A DNA stretch of 52,380 bases from ChocPot-Mid sp043804925 (GTDB taxonomy: Bacteria; Bacteroidota; Ignavibacteria; Kapaibacteriales; UBA2268), in the NCBI GenBank assembly GCA_043804925.1, contig JAZDIP010000053.1, positions 1-52,380 of the forward strand, in the 5' to 3' direction. Under the pieces are notes generated by a model that was not told where the DNA came from, did not search any database, and worked only from the letters and a program-made list of their open reading frames with translations. The translations under genes and the position numbers were made by a program. Below, piece after piece: positions 36,733 through 44,459 of the stretch; within the stretch, counting starts at the first letter, position 1, and every line of letters starts with the position of its first letter.

Positions 36733-37635
36733 TTACTTAAGTGTTGCTACAACTTTTTCTGCTATCTCAACGCTAACTCGAATCTGTGCTTCGTCAGTTG
36801 ACGCTCCAATGTGAGGAGTAACTGAAACATTTGGATGTTCAATCAATGCTTTTTGAGCTTCGCCTGCCGGTTCTGTTTCATATACATCTATTGCAGCACG
36901 GGCAACCTTACCGCTGTTTAAAGCATCGAGCAATGCAGATTCTTTAACAGTTCCACCTCTTGCACAGTTGACAAGAATCACACCTTTTTTCATTTTTGTA
37001 AATTCGGCTTCTGCCAATGCAGGTCCTTCCGATTTGATGAATGGCATGTGCAAGCTGATGAAATCCGACTGTTCGAGTAATTCATCTTTTGAAACAAGCT
37101 TTACATTCATATCTATTTCTTTTACATAAGGGTCGTATGCAATTACCGTCATACCCAGTCCAATAGCTCTTTTAGCTGTTTCTTTGCCGATTGCACCGAT
37201 TCCCAACAAGCCCAAAGTCTTACCGGTTAGTTCAACACCGTGGCTATAATCTTTTTTGGGCCATTTACCGGCAAGCATTTCATGTTTACTAATATGCAAA
37301 AAACGGCATACGCCGAGCATGTGTGCAATAGCCAATTCGGCAACTGAAATTGAAGATGCTCCGGGTGTATTTAAAACCGGAATGCCTTTTTCTTTTGCAT
37401 AAGCAACATCAATATTATCGAGACCAACCCCACCACGTGCAATAGCTTTCAAATTTCCTGCATCTATGACTTCTTTTGGTACTTTTGTGGCTGAACGTAC
37501 CATGATTGCATCGAAATTCTTGATGTTTACCAACAATTCTTCAGGTGAATATTTTTGCAGAACTACTTCATGTCCGGCATTTCTCAAAATGTCTTCTCCG
37601 GCTTTGTCTATACCGTCTGATACTAATATTTTCAT
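36733..37635 (-). CDS. serA: D-3-phosphoglycerate dehydrogenase, short form
   Basis: 300 residues: N-terminal lid (KILVSDGIDKAGEDILRNAGHEV), the Arg of the substrate site (AIMVRSATKV), the NAD-binding GLLGIGAIGKETA, and the catalytic set Arg (NCARGGTVKES), Glu (DVYETEP) and His (TPHIGASTDEA). It oxidises 3-phosphoglycerate to start serine synthesis. It lacks the ACT and ASB regulatory domains of longer SerA proteins, so feedback by serine through those is not expected. The neighbour DUF1015 supports SerA rather than another 2-hydroxyacid dehydrogenase. Confidence 0.93.
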   Translation of the reverse strand: MKILVSDGIDKAGEDILRNAGHEVVLQKYSPEELLVNIKNFDAIMVRSATKVPKEVIDAGNLKAIARGGVGLDNIDVAYAKEKGIPVLNTPGASSISVAELAIAHMLGVCRFLHISKHEMLAGKWPKKDYSHGVELTGKTLGLLGIGAIGKETAKRAIGLGMTVIAYDPYVKEIDMNVKLVSKDELLEQSDFISLHMPFIKSEGPALAEAEFTKMKKGVILVNCARGGTVKESALLDALNSGKVARAAIDVYETEPAGEAQKALIEHPNVSVTPHIGASTDEAQIRVSVEIAEKVVATLK

Positions 37636-37786
37636 TTCAACTCCTTTAAAAATAAAAAAACAAAATTGTCAATTTTGGAACTTCAAAAATAAGAAATTGC
37701 CATGAAATAAGGATATTAAAGTGGAAAAAAGTGAAGAATTTGGATGTATATAAAAAAATATACACCATAAATACTGTAGAATTAAT

Positions 37787-38391
37787 TTATTCTACATTTA
37801 TCTGATAAATAAATGGTATATCACCACTATAAATATCATTTATAAATTGGAAAATCATTAAATGTTCTTGATGTCCGCTAAAAGGAAAAAGAACTTTTTT
37901 TAAATTGCATTTTTTTACATGCTCGGTTAAGCTAGGGTAAGGTACATCAAACTCTGGTATTTTCCATTTTACATCCTAAATATCCACTTTTTGCTTGCTT
38001 CTTGGATACTTTTACCTAATATACTCCATATTTTATTTGCTACTAATGTATCATCTTCAAATTCATAAAGCCTATAAATTCGTATTCGATTAACTTTGTT
38101 ATTTGTATCAACGAATACGAAAGCAGCTATAGCAATATTTTGCCAATAATAATTTGGAAATTTAATTTCTTCCGGTAATTGAGGATATTCAAAATACTCA
38201 AATATTGAGTCAATTTTTATTTCATTTCTAAAATGCAAAGATTGACTATAATCTATCAGTGTTTGGCTAAAAAGGTTATTTTGAAAACACCCACTGAATA
38301 AAAGAAATAGAATCATAAAAAAAATTTCTTGCTTAAGATAAAATTTCTTCTTCTTTCGCTTTTCAATATATTTATCTAAGTTGTATTTCAT
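37787..38391 (-). pseudogene. Frameshifted exported TonB-like (energy-transducer C-terminal) gene
   Basis: Reading frame 1 (38391 down to 37969, 140 codons) has a hydrophobic segment with a lipobox-like FSGC, then PQLPEEIKFP and AAFVFVDTNNKVNRIRIYRL, which resembles the TonB C-terminal domain. It stops just after KKWIFRM. In the frame shifted by one base the sequence goes on KWKIPEFDVPYPSL, then VLFPFSGHQEHLM, to a TAA at 37787. The second half supplies the missing domain end, so a single indel near 37975 breaks the gene. Alternatively it is two small ORFs. Confidence 0.55.
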
Positions 38392-38405
38392 TTTTTATCG
38401 GAATT

Positions 38406-38633
38406 TTAAAGCTGATTCTTAAATTCTTCCAAATCAATATTCGCTTGTTTTAATAATTGTCTTAGCGTGTTTCTATTAACCGGTTTGTGTGCAGGAACTG
38501 TGATTTTTGTTATTGCATTGAAAGTTCTTTTTTGAAGTCGGATATGACTCCCTTTCTGCCTTACAACAATAAAGCCAAGTCTTTGTAATGCTTTAATGAT
38601 TTGTAGATAAGATAGTTCAGGTATATCGCTCAA
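38406..38633 (-). CDS. hicA: HicA-family mRNA interferase toxin (module 1)
   Basis: 75 residues with a dsRBD-like HicA fold: an N-terminal helix (YLQIIKALQRLGF), VVRQKGSHIRLQ with the catalytic His, and VPAHKPVNRNTLRQLLKQANI. It cleaves mRNA when not held by HicB. The ATG overlaps the stop of the upstream hicB by 4 bp (ATGA). It is the first of three consecutive hicBA modules on this strand counted from the left. Confidence 0.88.
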   Translation of the reverse strand: MSDIPELSYLQIIKALQRLGFIVVRQKGSHIRLQKRTFNAITKITVPAHKPVNRNTLRQLLKQANIDLEEFKNQL

Positions 38634-38833
38634 AATGCAAGCTCCTCAACAAGATATTTTTCATTCAATATAATTTCATCTTCTATAGGTTCAAGATACA
38701 GCGAAATTGCTTCCCTGATATTTTTAAGAGCGGATTCTTTGTCGTCGCCTTCGCTTATACATCCGGGTAGAGAAGGTACATAAACGGTATATCCGCCTTC
38801 CTCACATTCTTCCAGTACAACTTTGAGTCTCAT
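38630..38833 (-). CDS. hicB: HicB-family antitoxin (module 1)
   Basis: 67 residues with the partial RNase H-like HicB fold: LKVVLEECEEGGYTVYVPSLPGCISEGDDKESALKNI, then REAISLYLE. It lacks an appended DNA-binding domain, so autoregulation would need another contact. It sits upstream of hicA 1 and starts 34 bp after a conserved upstream element (38868-38898). Confidence 0.88.
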   Translation of the reverse strand: MRLKVVLEECEEGGYTVYVPSLPGCISEGDDKESALKNIREAISLYLEPIEDEIILNEKYLVEELAF

Positions 38834-38867
38834 GATTTTCTCCTTTTTGTATGCAATTTATTAATTT

Positions 38868-38898
38868 AAACGTAATTCTAAAATTTTATTTAATGTTG
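38868..38898 (-). promoter_or_regulatory. Conserved element upstream of hicBA module 1
   Basis: AAACGTAATTCTAAAATTTTATTT (plus-strand reading) is a diverged version of the elements at 39372-39403 and 39851-39884. The minus strand contains TTACGTTTA, near the TAnnTTTG box. Promoter or operator use is inferred. Confidence 0.5.
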
Positions 38899-38925
38899 AA
38901 AAAATTAACAATACTGTAAATCTTT

Positions 38926-39114
38926 TTAAAATTTTTTGCCAATACCAGCTTGCTTACAGATTTCATTTGCCGTTATCCTATCGAATTGAGAATGTCTTTT
39001 AACGGGGATAGTTTTATCTCCGTTAGTATATATTGAGTGATTAGCACCTTCCCTTAATAGAAAAAAGCCGTTTTGTTCCAAAAATTTTATCAAGTCTTTA
39101 CGTTTAACTGACAT
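38926..39114 (-). CDS. hicA: HicA-family toxin (module 2)
   Basis: 62 residues from the ATG at 39114: SVKRKDLIKFLEQNGF, LLREGANHSIYTNGD with the catalytic His, and IPVKRHSQFDRITANEICKQ. An upstream in-frame codon at 39156 would extend it into hicB 2, so the shorter start is preferred. It overlaps hicB 2 by 11 bp. The sequence is clearly different from HicA 1 and 3, so the modules are not recent duplicates. Confidence 0.85.
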   Translation of the reverse strand: MSVKRKDLIKFLEQNGFFLLREGANHSIYTNGDKTIPVKRHSQFDRITANEICKQAGIGKKF

Positions 39115-39334
39115 ATTCGATGTCCACAGGAATTTGCTCAAATAATACAGTGGCAAAGGGAATTTCCTTACCTAATTCTTTATAAGCAAGTGTCATTTCC
39201 TGTAAGGCATCTTTAAGCATTGAGCGGCAGTCTTCGAGATTCGAACCCTCGGTTACTACCTCGGGCCATTCTAAAAGTTGTCCCATATAACCTGAATCTA
39301 TTTTTATATATCTTGCTGTATAATTCGATAGCAT
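39104..39334 (-). CDS. hicB: HicB-family antitoxin (module 2)
   Basis: 76 residues: RYIKIDSGYMGQLLEWPEVVTEGSN and LEDCRSMLKDALQEMTLAY match the HicB core; the C terminus (PFATVLFEQIPVDIEYVS) ends in a strand. Short form without a DNA-binding tail. Its start lies 37 bp from the conserved upstream element at 39372-39403 and it has GGAG just before the ATG. Confidence 0.82.
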   Translation of the reverse strand: MLSNYTARYIKIDSGYMGQLLEWPEVVTEGSNLEDCRSMLKDALQEMTLAYKELGKEIPFATVLFEQIPVDIEYVS

Positions 39335-39371
39335 CTTACATCTCCATTTTTTAAATTGTAAATTATTAAAA

Positions 39372-39403
39372 TTAACGCTAATACTAAAATTTTATTTGGT
39401 TTT
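39372..39403 (-). promoter_or_regulatory. Conserved element upstream of hicBA module 2
   Basis: TAACGCTAATACTAAAATTTTATTTGG (given in two parts: TAACGCTAATACTAAAAT and TTTATTTGG) is nearly identical to the element before module 3. The minus strand reads GTATTAGCGTTA. Confidence 0.55.
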
Positions 39404-39414
39404 GTCTATATTGA

Positions 39415-39606
39415 TTATTCTGTAACTTCAATGACTTGTTTAACTATTTTGGGATGTAAATCTTTCTTGCCATGAAAAGGAATAATGATTCTTGCATCTT
39501 GCTTCTGATATATTCTGTGACTTCCTTTAGTCCGTATTAGTACAAAGCCGGCTCTTAATAAAACCTGTTCCGCTTCTTTTGCATTCATAACAGGTTGTTT
39601 AGACAA
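39415..39606 (-). CDS. hicA: HicA-family toxin (module 3)
   Basis: 63 residues: NAKEAEQVLLRAGF, VLIRTKGSHRIYQKQDA with the catalytic His, and IPFHGKKDLHPKIVKQVIEV. It overlaps the upstream hicB 3 by 8 bp. An alternative Met at residue 7 would shorten it slightly. Confidence 0.87.
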   Translation of the reverse strand: MSKQPVMNAKEAEQVLLRAGFVLIRTKGSHRIYQKQDARIIIPFHGKKDLHPKIVKQVIEVTE

Positions 39607-39823
39607 GTTCTACCTCATGTATGGAAGTATAAATTTGTTTGTTGAAAATATTCTGCTTTTCTTGAGATGATAATGTCTCCAAATAAAGCAAAATAGCTTC
39701 TTTCAAATACTCTGTCGTTTCCTCGTATGTTTCCCCTTGAGTTTGACAACCTCTCAACTCTGGGCAGTAACCATAATAGCCGTTACTGTCATGCTCAATA
39801 ATCATTGTAAATTTTCCGGACAT
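39599..39823 (-). CDS. hicB: HicB-family antitoxin (module 3)
   Basis: 74 residues with the HicB core FTMIIEHDSNGYYGYCPELRG and TQGETYEETTEYLKEAILLYLE. No DNA-binding extension. It lies 27 bp after the conserved element at 39851-39884 and is the module nearest the tRNA-derived repeat at 39986. Confidence 0.88.
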   Translation of the reverse strand: MSGKFTMIIEHDSNGYYGYCPELRGCQTQGETYEETTEYLKEAILLYLETLSSQEKQNIFNKQIYTSIHEVELV

Positions 39824-39850
39824 ATTTACCTCTATTTATTCTTTTTTTAT

Positions 39851-39884
39851 ATAAACGCTAATACTAAAATAATATTTGGTTTTT
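39851..39884 (-). promoter_or_regulatory. Conserved element upstream of hicBA module 3
   Basis: AAACGCTAATACTAAAAT followed by AATATTTGGTTTT repeats the module 2 element almost base for base. The minus strand carries TTAGCGTTTAT. Shared promoter or operator inferred. Confidence 0.55.
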
Positions 39885-39956
39885 AAAATTTAAATTAATA
39901 TTAAAAATTGATGGACTCAAGTTGTTATAATGATTGGAGAAATTGCTTTTTGTAAT

Positions 39957-39983
39957 AAAAAAGGGACCTTTTACAGTCCCTTT
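39957..39983 (-). terminator. Terminator hairpin next to the tRNA-Gln fragment
   Basis: Minus strand AAAGGGACTG...AGGTCCCTTT followed by T-rich sequence, directly after the 3' end of the partial tRNA, as for the intact tRNA at 48232-48269. Confidence 0.7.
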
Positions 39984-39985
39984 GC

Positions 39986-40031
39986 TGACCCGCCAGGAAT
40001 CGAACCTGGACTCTTCTGATCCAGAGTCAGA
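39986..40031 (-). repeat. 46-bp copy of the tRNA-Gln 3' half (distal attachment site)
   Basis: Identical to 48272-48317, the part of tRNA-Gln(CTG) from the anticodon stem to the 3' end. The identity stops at position 40032. It lacks the acceptor 5' strand and D arm, so it is not a working tRNA. It marks the far end of the 8.3-kb island. Confidence 0.9.
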
Positions 40032-40146
40032 GCAGGGTAGAATTCAATAAAGCCAGTATTCATGCTAAGTTTATGACTTCATTAATAATTTACTATACTA
40101 CTATTTATTCCTTTTTATCTCTTTTTTCTATAGTTTTCCAAATAAT

Positions 40147-40167
40147 TCGTAGCCAAATCGTAGCCAA
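40147..40167. repeat. Direct repeat TCGTAGCCAA x2
   Basis: TCGTAGCCAA at 40147-40156 and 40158-40167, an 11-bp period, about 116 bp inside the distal att copy. Spacing and position fit arm-type integrase binding sites; this is inference. Confidence 0.5.
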
Positions 40168-40168
40168 T

Positions 40169-40567
40169 TTATTCCTTCATTACTTTCCAAACAATACTCT
40201 TTTCATTAATAAATATCTTCATAATGTAAGCACCTCCGGGCTTATCTGATATATCGATTGTATTTGATACTTTAAGGTTGTTTAGCTCAAATACTTTTTC
40301 GCCAAGTAAATCGAAAATTTCAATCCTTGCTTGTTCTTTGTCTTTTAGGTTTGAAATTACTATTTCAATTTTTCCTCTTGAAGGATTTGGAAAAATGTTA
40401 ATTCCATGACCTGCCAAATAGTCGTTGTAAACTTCCTTTTCATCCGGTTCGTTTGGGTGAAATTGCGAAGGACCAATCTCTCTTATTACACGGTTTCCTG
40501 CATCGTCATAACCATAAGTGAATGTTGAAGATTGGGCTAAAGAATAACCATAGCTGAATAAAATCAA
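40169..40567 (-). CDS. Small YD/RHS-remnant protein with T9SS sorting domain
   Basis: About 132 codons from a TTG; an in-frame TAA lies 6 bases before it, so the 5' end looks truncated and the start is doubtful. The visible N terminus (FSYGYSLAQSS) resembles the end of a signal peptide. A YD-repeat-like TYGYDDAGNRVIREI follows, then a T9SS type A domain (GINIFPNPSRGKIEIVI, EIFDLLGEKVF, KPGGAYIMKIFINEKSIVWK). It is the last gene of the island and could be the retained start and end of a larger RHS gene. Confidence 0.55.
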   Translation of the reverse strand: MILFSYGYSLAQSSTFTYGYDDAGNRVIREIGPSQFHPNEPDEKEVYNDYLAGHGINIFPNPSRGKIEIVISNLKDKEQARIEIFDLLGEKVFELNNLKVSNTIDISDKPGGAYIMKIFINEKSIVWKVMKE

Positions 40568-40623
40568 AGTGAATTATGTTCAGTGTTACCGCTTCCTGAT
40601 TGTAAAATAGAACAAATCAATTA

Positions 40624-41058
40624 TTATAAATTACTAGTTCTTCCCTTACCAATTCCAACACTTACTAGTGTCCATGAACTATCCTTTTCAAAATCAAATA
40701 TAAAATGTATCAAATTATTAGATTTATTGCCTATTATTATATTTTGGCAATTAATTGTATCAGAAGGGTTGTATTTTCCAGAATTATCCTGTTTATAATA
40801 AATAAATTTAAAATTTTCAATATCGTAAATATCAAATTCCTTATTAAAGTGCTCTTCTATATAATCAATAATAAAGTTTTTATCATCAAAATAAAATAAT
40901 TTTTCATTTTTAAATAATTTACTGTTTTTAATTATACTTTCGTATTCTGTTGGATTCTCAATAATAGCTTTTATAAGCTCATATTTTTCTTTGTCAATTT
41001 CATTGCAAGCAATAATTCCAAAAATTAAAAAACTGATAATAATAATTAATCTTTTCAT
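40624..41058 (-). CDS. Lipoprotein partner of tip D (predicted immunity protein)
   Basis: 144 residues from the ATG at 41058, 8 bp after the tip D stop. MKRLIIIISFLIFGIIAC has a lipobox (IIAC, Cys18). The mature part has ENPTEYESIIKNSKLF, IIDYIEEHFNKEFDIYD, and a C-terminal NNLIHFIFDFEKDSSWTLVSV. The closing strand pair ending in W-x-L/Y-x-x-V/F recurs in partners A, B and C. Placement after a metallopeptidase-like tip and membrane anchoring suggest it protects the cell from that toxin in the periplasm; inference. Confidence 0.65.
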   Translation of the reverse strand: MKRLIIIISFLIFGIIACNEIDKEKYELIKAIIENPTEYESIIKNSKLFKNEKLFYFDDKNFIIDYIEEHFNKEFDIYDIENFKFIYYKQDNSGKYNPSDTINCQNIIIGNKSNNLIHFIFDFEKDSSWTLVSVGIGKGRTSNL

Positions 41059-41066
41059 TTTTCCTC

Positions 41067-41954
41067 CTACCAAAATTTATATGTAAAAGTTCTTGTAAAC
41101 GGCAAAACCCATTTATATCTCCTTGTGGGTAAACCAACACTCTTCAAATAGTTGTTTTGATATCTAATTGCATAGTTTTCCTTTTGATAATCGGATAATC
41201 CAAAGTGGTAATCGTTGTATCCTAAATCAACTCTTGTCTTTAAATGTCCAAACTCATGTGCTATTACTTCACCAAAATTAAATGGTCTATTCTCAGACAT
41301 TAATCCTGCATTTTTTATTTCTTCAGGATTATCAGAAAGCATTTTATCAGCTATGCGAATTTCAAAATGATCGCCTTTGTCTGAAAAAAGACCTGCGAAC
41401 GGTCCATCGGAAGAATTTTTACCTGATTCTGTCAAGATTTCATTTGTTGAAGCAATAATAATATTCACAGGTATTCCTGAATTTATCGCAGCATCAAGTA
41501 AGCATCTTTCCATTTTGCCAAGGGAACTTATGATCTTTTCTTTAGCTTCATTTTTGGTCATACCATTAGGAAGATTGGCTCCTTTCGAGAATGTTATTGT
41601 GATCCCATTCTGCACACTCCCATCTTCTCTATTAGCTTCTTCCCTCACTTTCGCTTCTTCAAATTGCTTTGATTGCCAAATAGATTCTGCATTATTCACC
41701 CAATAAGCCATTGTTTCTGCACTACATGCGGGATCTAAATCCAAATCTGGAAACAATGACATTAACATCATATACTGATTAACTAACTCACCATATGGAT
41801 CAGAATCTCCACTTAATAAATCATTAAACACAGAAGTAGCCGAACCTTCTAATAAGAAGAAATTTTCAGCTTCTTCCCTCTGTCCCAAATTATACCCATC
41901 AACAAAATAGCTGTCGGGCAAAGTCAGAACCACTTCATTTTTATTTCGATACAC
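41067..41954 (-). CDS. RHS tip D, metallopeptidase-like (HEFGH)
   Basis: 295 residues from a GTG. The RHS core is absent. The first ~115 residues (LPDSYFVDGYNLGQREEAENF, LLEGSATSVFNDLLSGDSDPY) are nearly the same as residues after the core in tip C, so this is the linker. The variable domain contains HEFGHLKTR (His233-His237) followed by ENYAIRYQNNYLKSVGLPTRRY. This HE..H plus E..A/N..Y/G.P.R layout is also in tip C and fits a zinc metallopeptidase toxin. Without a core it may be silent, serving as a sequence donor. Confidence 0.7.
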   Translation of the reverse strand: MYRNKNEVVLTLPDSYFVDGYNLGQREEAENFFLLEGSATSVFNDLLSGDSDPYGELVNQYMMLMSLFPDLDLDPACSAETMAYWVNNAESIWQSKQFEEAKVREEANREDGSVQNGITITFSKGANLPNGMTKNEAKEKIISSLGKMERCLLDAAINSGIPVNIIIASTNEILTESGKNSSDGPFAGLFSDKGDHFEIRIADKMLSDNPEEIKNAGLMSENRPFNFGEVIAHEFGHLKTRVDLGYNDYHFGLSDYQKENYAIRYQNNYLKSVGLPTRRYKWVLPFTRTFTYKFW

Positions 41955-41975
41955 TAAATTAAGTGATTATAAATG

Positions 41976-42443
41976 TTACAATCTTGCTCCTTTACATGAT
42001 TGCATAGGATCCCAAAAGAATCCTAAATATTCCCATTTTCCATTGACTAATTTCCATTGAAAAATCAATAAATCTTCAATTATTTTACTCCTTAATCTTA
42101 TTTCATGAATATAAATTACTTCTTTTTTATCAAAGTCATATGATTCAAACTTTTCATCACAATAAACAGGATAGGTATTTTTATCAAAGTGATTATTAAC
42201 TATATTTGTGATAACACTCGTTAAAATAGTATCACTTTCATTTCCATGAATATTAGATGATTTAAATATCTTAGTGCTAAAGTCGAAACTATCTAGTAAT
42301 TTTATATAATTTTCTGGATTCATTAAAACCTTTCTGATAAAATCATGTTTTGATTTATCAGTTTGTCGGTAATCGTATATAAGACCACTACCGCTACAAG
42401 CTGGTAATAATAAAATAAATAATAATAAAATATTTTTTCTCAT
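41976..42443 (-). CDS. Lipoprotein partner of tip C (predicted immunity protein)
   Basis: 155 residues from the ATG at 42443, 19 bp past tip C. MRKNILLLFILLLPAC has a clear lipobox (LPAC, Cys16). The mature part shows RKVLMNPENYIKLLDSFDFS, ITNIVNNHFDKNTYPVY and IYIHEIRLRSKI, closing with LLIFQWKLVNGKWEYLGFF. The pattern (NPxxY, N.HF, HEI strand, KW.x.GF) parallels the partner of tip D and, more loosely, A and B. An in-frame extension upstream (to 42506) overlaps tip C and is not needed. Confidence 0.65.
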   Translation of the reverse strand: MRKNILLLFILLLPACSGSGLIYDYRQTDKSKHDFIRKVLMNPENYIKLLDSFDFSTKIFKSSNIHGNESDTILTSVITNIVNNHFDKNTYPVYCDEKFESYDFDKKEVIYIHEIRLRSKIIEDLLIFQWKLVNGKWEYLGFFWDPMQSCKGARL

Positions 42444-42462
42444 TTTTATACTCCTAAAAATC

Positions 42463-43719
42463 TTACCAAATTTCAATATCTCTTCGAAACCAACTATTTG
42501 GTCCACTACGACAAAAATAACAAGTTCGAATCGGTCTTCCTTCTAAAATTCTAAAATAATTTGTCCTATTTACTGCATTTGTCTCTTGATCAACCCTGTT
42601 ATTTGGCATTTTACCGCTTACCCAATCTAATGCATGCCCAATTCCCTCATGGTTTAACATATCACTAAAAGTATTTGGATATAAGTTTCCGTTACTATTA
42701 TAACGCATAATTTTATTACTACCTGAAATTATTCCCCTTGGAATGGCAACAGTAGCATTGTCATATGTAATTCCATTTTTTATAGAACCTGGATGCATAA
42801 AAAATGAGCCGACTTCCCCTTGCTCGTTTGTTAAAAATTGATCATCAACAAATTTATAATCAAGCCTTTGTCCTGTTTCAGAATTGGAAGAATTTTCAAT
42901 TAAATCTTTAAACCAAGATTGTCCTTTACCTTCAACACCATAAGCGAAACTTACATTTATTATTTTACCATCTGATCCAAGCACAATTGAACAATTATAT
43001 TGATTTTCAAGCTCAGCTTTAATTATCGCAACCTCCTCATTTGTTCCAACAATATAAACTCCATTCTGACTCCCATTAACCGCCTTCCCATCTTCTCTAT
43101 TTGCCTCCTCCCTTACTTTCGCCTCTTGCATTTGCCTGGATTGCCAAACTGATTCTGCATTGCTAACCCAATAATCCATTGTTTCTGCACTACTTGCGGG
43201 ATCTAAATCCAAATCCGGAAATAATGACATTACCATCATAAATTGATTTACTAAGTCATCATATGGATCAGAATCTCCACTTAATAAATCATTAAACACA
43301 GAAGTAGCCGAACCTTCTAATAAGAAGAAATTTTCAACCTCTTCCCTTTGACCTACATTATACCCGTCAACAAAATAGCTGTCGGGCAAAGATTGCACTA
43401 CTTCGTCTTTCTCGTCCTGTGTAGCTAATCCAGACGGATCTCTCCACTGTATCGGCGAATTATACGCATAATGATATGGCGTATGGTTCGGGAAAGCTTC
43501 AAAGAACGGGTCAACAGACAAAAAGCGACCTGTTTCGCTGTCGTAGTTCCTTGCACCGAAAGCAAAATAGTTGTTTTCGTAGTCTCGCTCTCTGCCTATA
43601 TAACCCAGTCGGTTTTCGCTACCTGCAGAAGTCCAAAGCGTATCACCAAACGGTTTGTAATCGTAACAGCTCATGCTTGTCGTGCTGTCTGTCAGCTTTA
43701 ATGTTAACACTGTCCTCAC
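42463..43719 (-). CDS. RHS tip C with conserved core, metallopeptidase-like (HEGIGH)
   Basis: 418 residues from a GTG; the frame stays open a little further upstream through QITDHLGNV until a TAA near 43755. RHS core (1-110): YDYKPFGDTLW, GYIGRERDYENNYFAFGARNYD, SETGRFLSVDPFFEAFP, HYAYNSPIQWRDPSGLA. Then the linker shared with tip D, then a variable domain with HEGIGHALDW (His357), and DQETNAVNRTNYFRILEGRPIR. The motif is HExxxH rather than HExxH, though the downstream E..NAV...N-Y..R pattern is that of metallopeptidase-like tips. The first 36 or so residues of a full core are lost. Confidence 0.75.
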   Translation of the reverse strand: MRTVLTLKLTDSTTSMSCYDYKPFGDTLWTSAGSENRLGYIGRERDYENNYFAFGARNYDSETGRFLSVDPFFEAFPNHTPYHYAYNSPIQWRDPSGLATQDEKDEVVQSLPDSYFVDGYNVGQREEVENFFLLEGSATSVFNDLLSGDSDPYDDLVNQFMMVMSLFPDLDLDPASSAETMDYWVSNAESVWQSRQMQEAKVREEANREDGKAVNGSQNGVYIVGTNEEVAIIKAELENQYNCSIVLGSDGKIINVSFAYGVEGKGQSWFKDLIENSSNSETGQRLDYKFVDDQFLTNEQGEVGSFFMHPGSIKNGITYDNATVAIPRGIISGSNKIMRYNSNGNLYPNTFSDMLNHEGIGHALDWVSGKMPNNRVDQETNAVNRTNYFRILEGRPIRTCYFCRSGPNSWFRRDIEIW

Positions 43720-43784
43720 ATTTCCCAGATGGTCTGTTATCTGAAATCTTTATTTACGAAAAATTGTTAATCAATAAAACTAAT

Positions 43785-44453
43785 TTAAGGATAACCTGTC
43801 TCGAAAACTTCTTTCAATCGCCATCTATTTTCTTTTATTATGAATAAAAAAATTAAATTTTTATTACTATTTTTTGCTTGAATTTCAATATCGCTGTTAA
43901 CTACTTTCCCAGTATATAAATCGTAACCATAGTTAAAATTGGAAAAATTATAATTATTTTTAAATTTTTTAATTTTATTTATAACATCATTATTAAAATT
44001 CCTATCGTTTAAATCCTGTTCCAAATAAAATTCTAATGAATCCGGAAAATCTATTATGTGTGTAACCAATTTGAAATTACTTAATAAATCTTTAGGATTA
44101 AAGTCAGTTGTTGGAATCCAACTTTTAAAATTACCACTTTTTTCAAAAATAAAACTAAATTTTCTATTGGTTTTTTTTGATTTCACCTTGAACATTTGAA
44201 TATGAAGTTGTGAATCTAATTCTGTTAAATACCAGTCATCACTAATAATATCATAACCATTTTCATACTCAACTTTAAAAAAAGCAGCAAATCCTGCATT
44301 CATGCTCTCATCAACGTTGTGAGTTTGATCAGATAGCATTAATTCAGGATTATTAAGCATAGCTTTTAGTTTAACTGAGTTATCAACATTTTGAGAATAA
44401 CAATTTGAAGAAATTAATATAAATAATAATAAAATCCTATACATTTTTTTCAC
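43785..44453 (-). CDS. Exported partner of tip B (predicted immunity protein)
   Basis: 222 residues, starting 6 bp after tip B. A signal peptide (MKKMYRILLLFILISSNCYSQ) without a clean lipobox. The mature protein appears to contain two similar halves: one with ENGYDIISDDWYLTELDSQLHIQMFKVKSKKTNRK, and one with NFNYGYDLYTGKVVNSDIEIQAKNSNKNLIF, ending IIKENRWRLKEVF. The same 'G(Y/F)DII.D.WY...' and 'I.(E/D)N.W.L..V' features occur in partner A. No known family; immunity role inferred from pairing and export. Confidence 0.65.
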   Translation of the reverse strand: MKKMYRILLLFILISSNCYSQNVDNSVKLKAMLNNPELMLSDQTHNVDESMNAGFAAFFKVEYENGYDIISDDWYLTELDSQLHIQMFKVKSKKTNRKFSFIFEKSGNFKSWIPTTDFNPKDLLSNFKLVTHIIDFPDSLEFYLEQDLNDRNFNNDVINKIKKFKNNYNFSNFNYGYDLYTGKVVNSDIEIQAKNSNKNLIFLFIIKENRWRLKEVFETGYP

Positions 44454-44459
44454 CTTTTC

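Noticed and set aside
39986..40031. A second tRNA-Gln gene
   Set aside because: Only the 3' half is present; the acceptor 5' strand, D arm and first half of the anticodon stem are missing beyond 40031.
40624..44453. Partner lipoproteins as ordinary housekeeping lipoproteins
   Set aside because: The strict alternation with RHS tips, very short gaps and shared C-terminal pattern make an immunity role more likely, though not proven.
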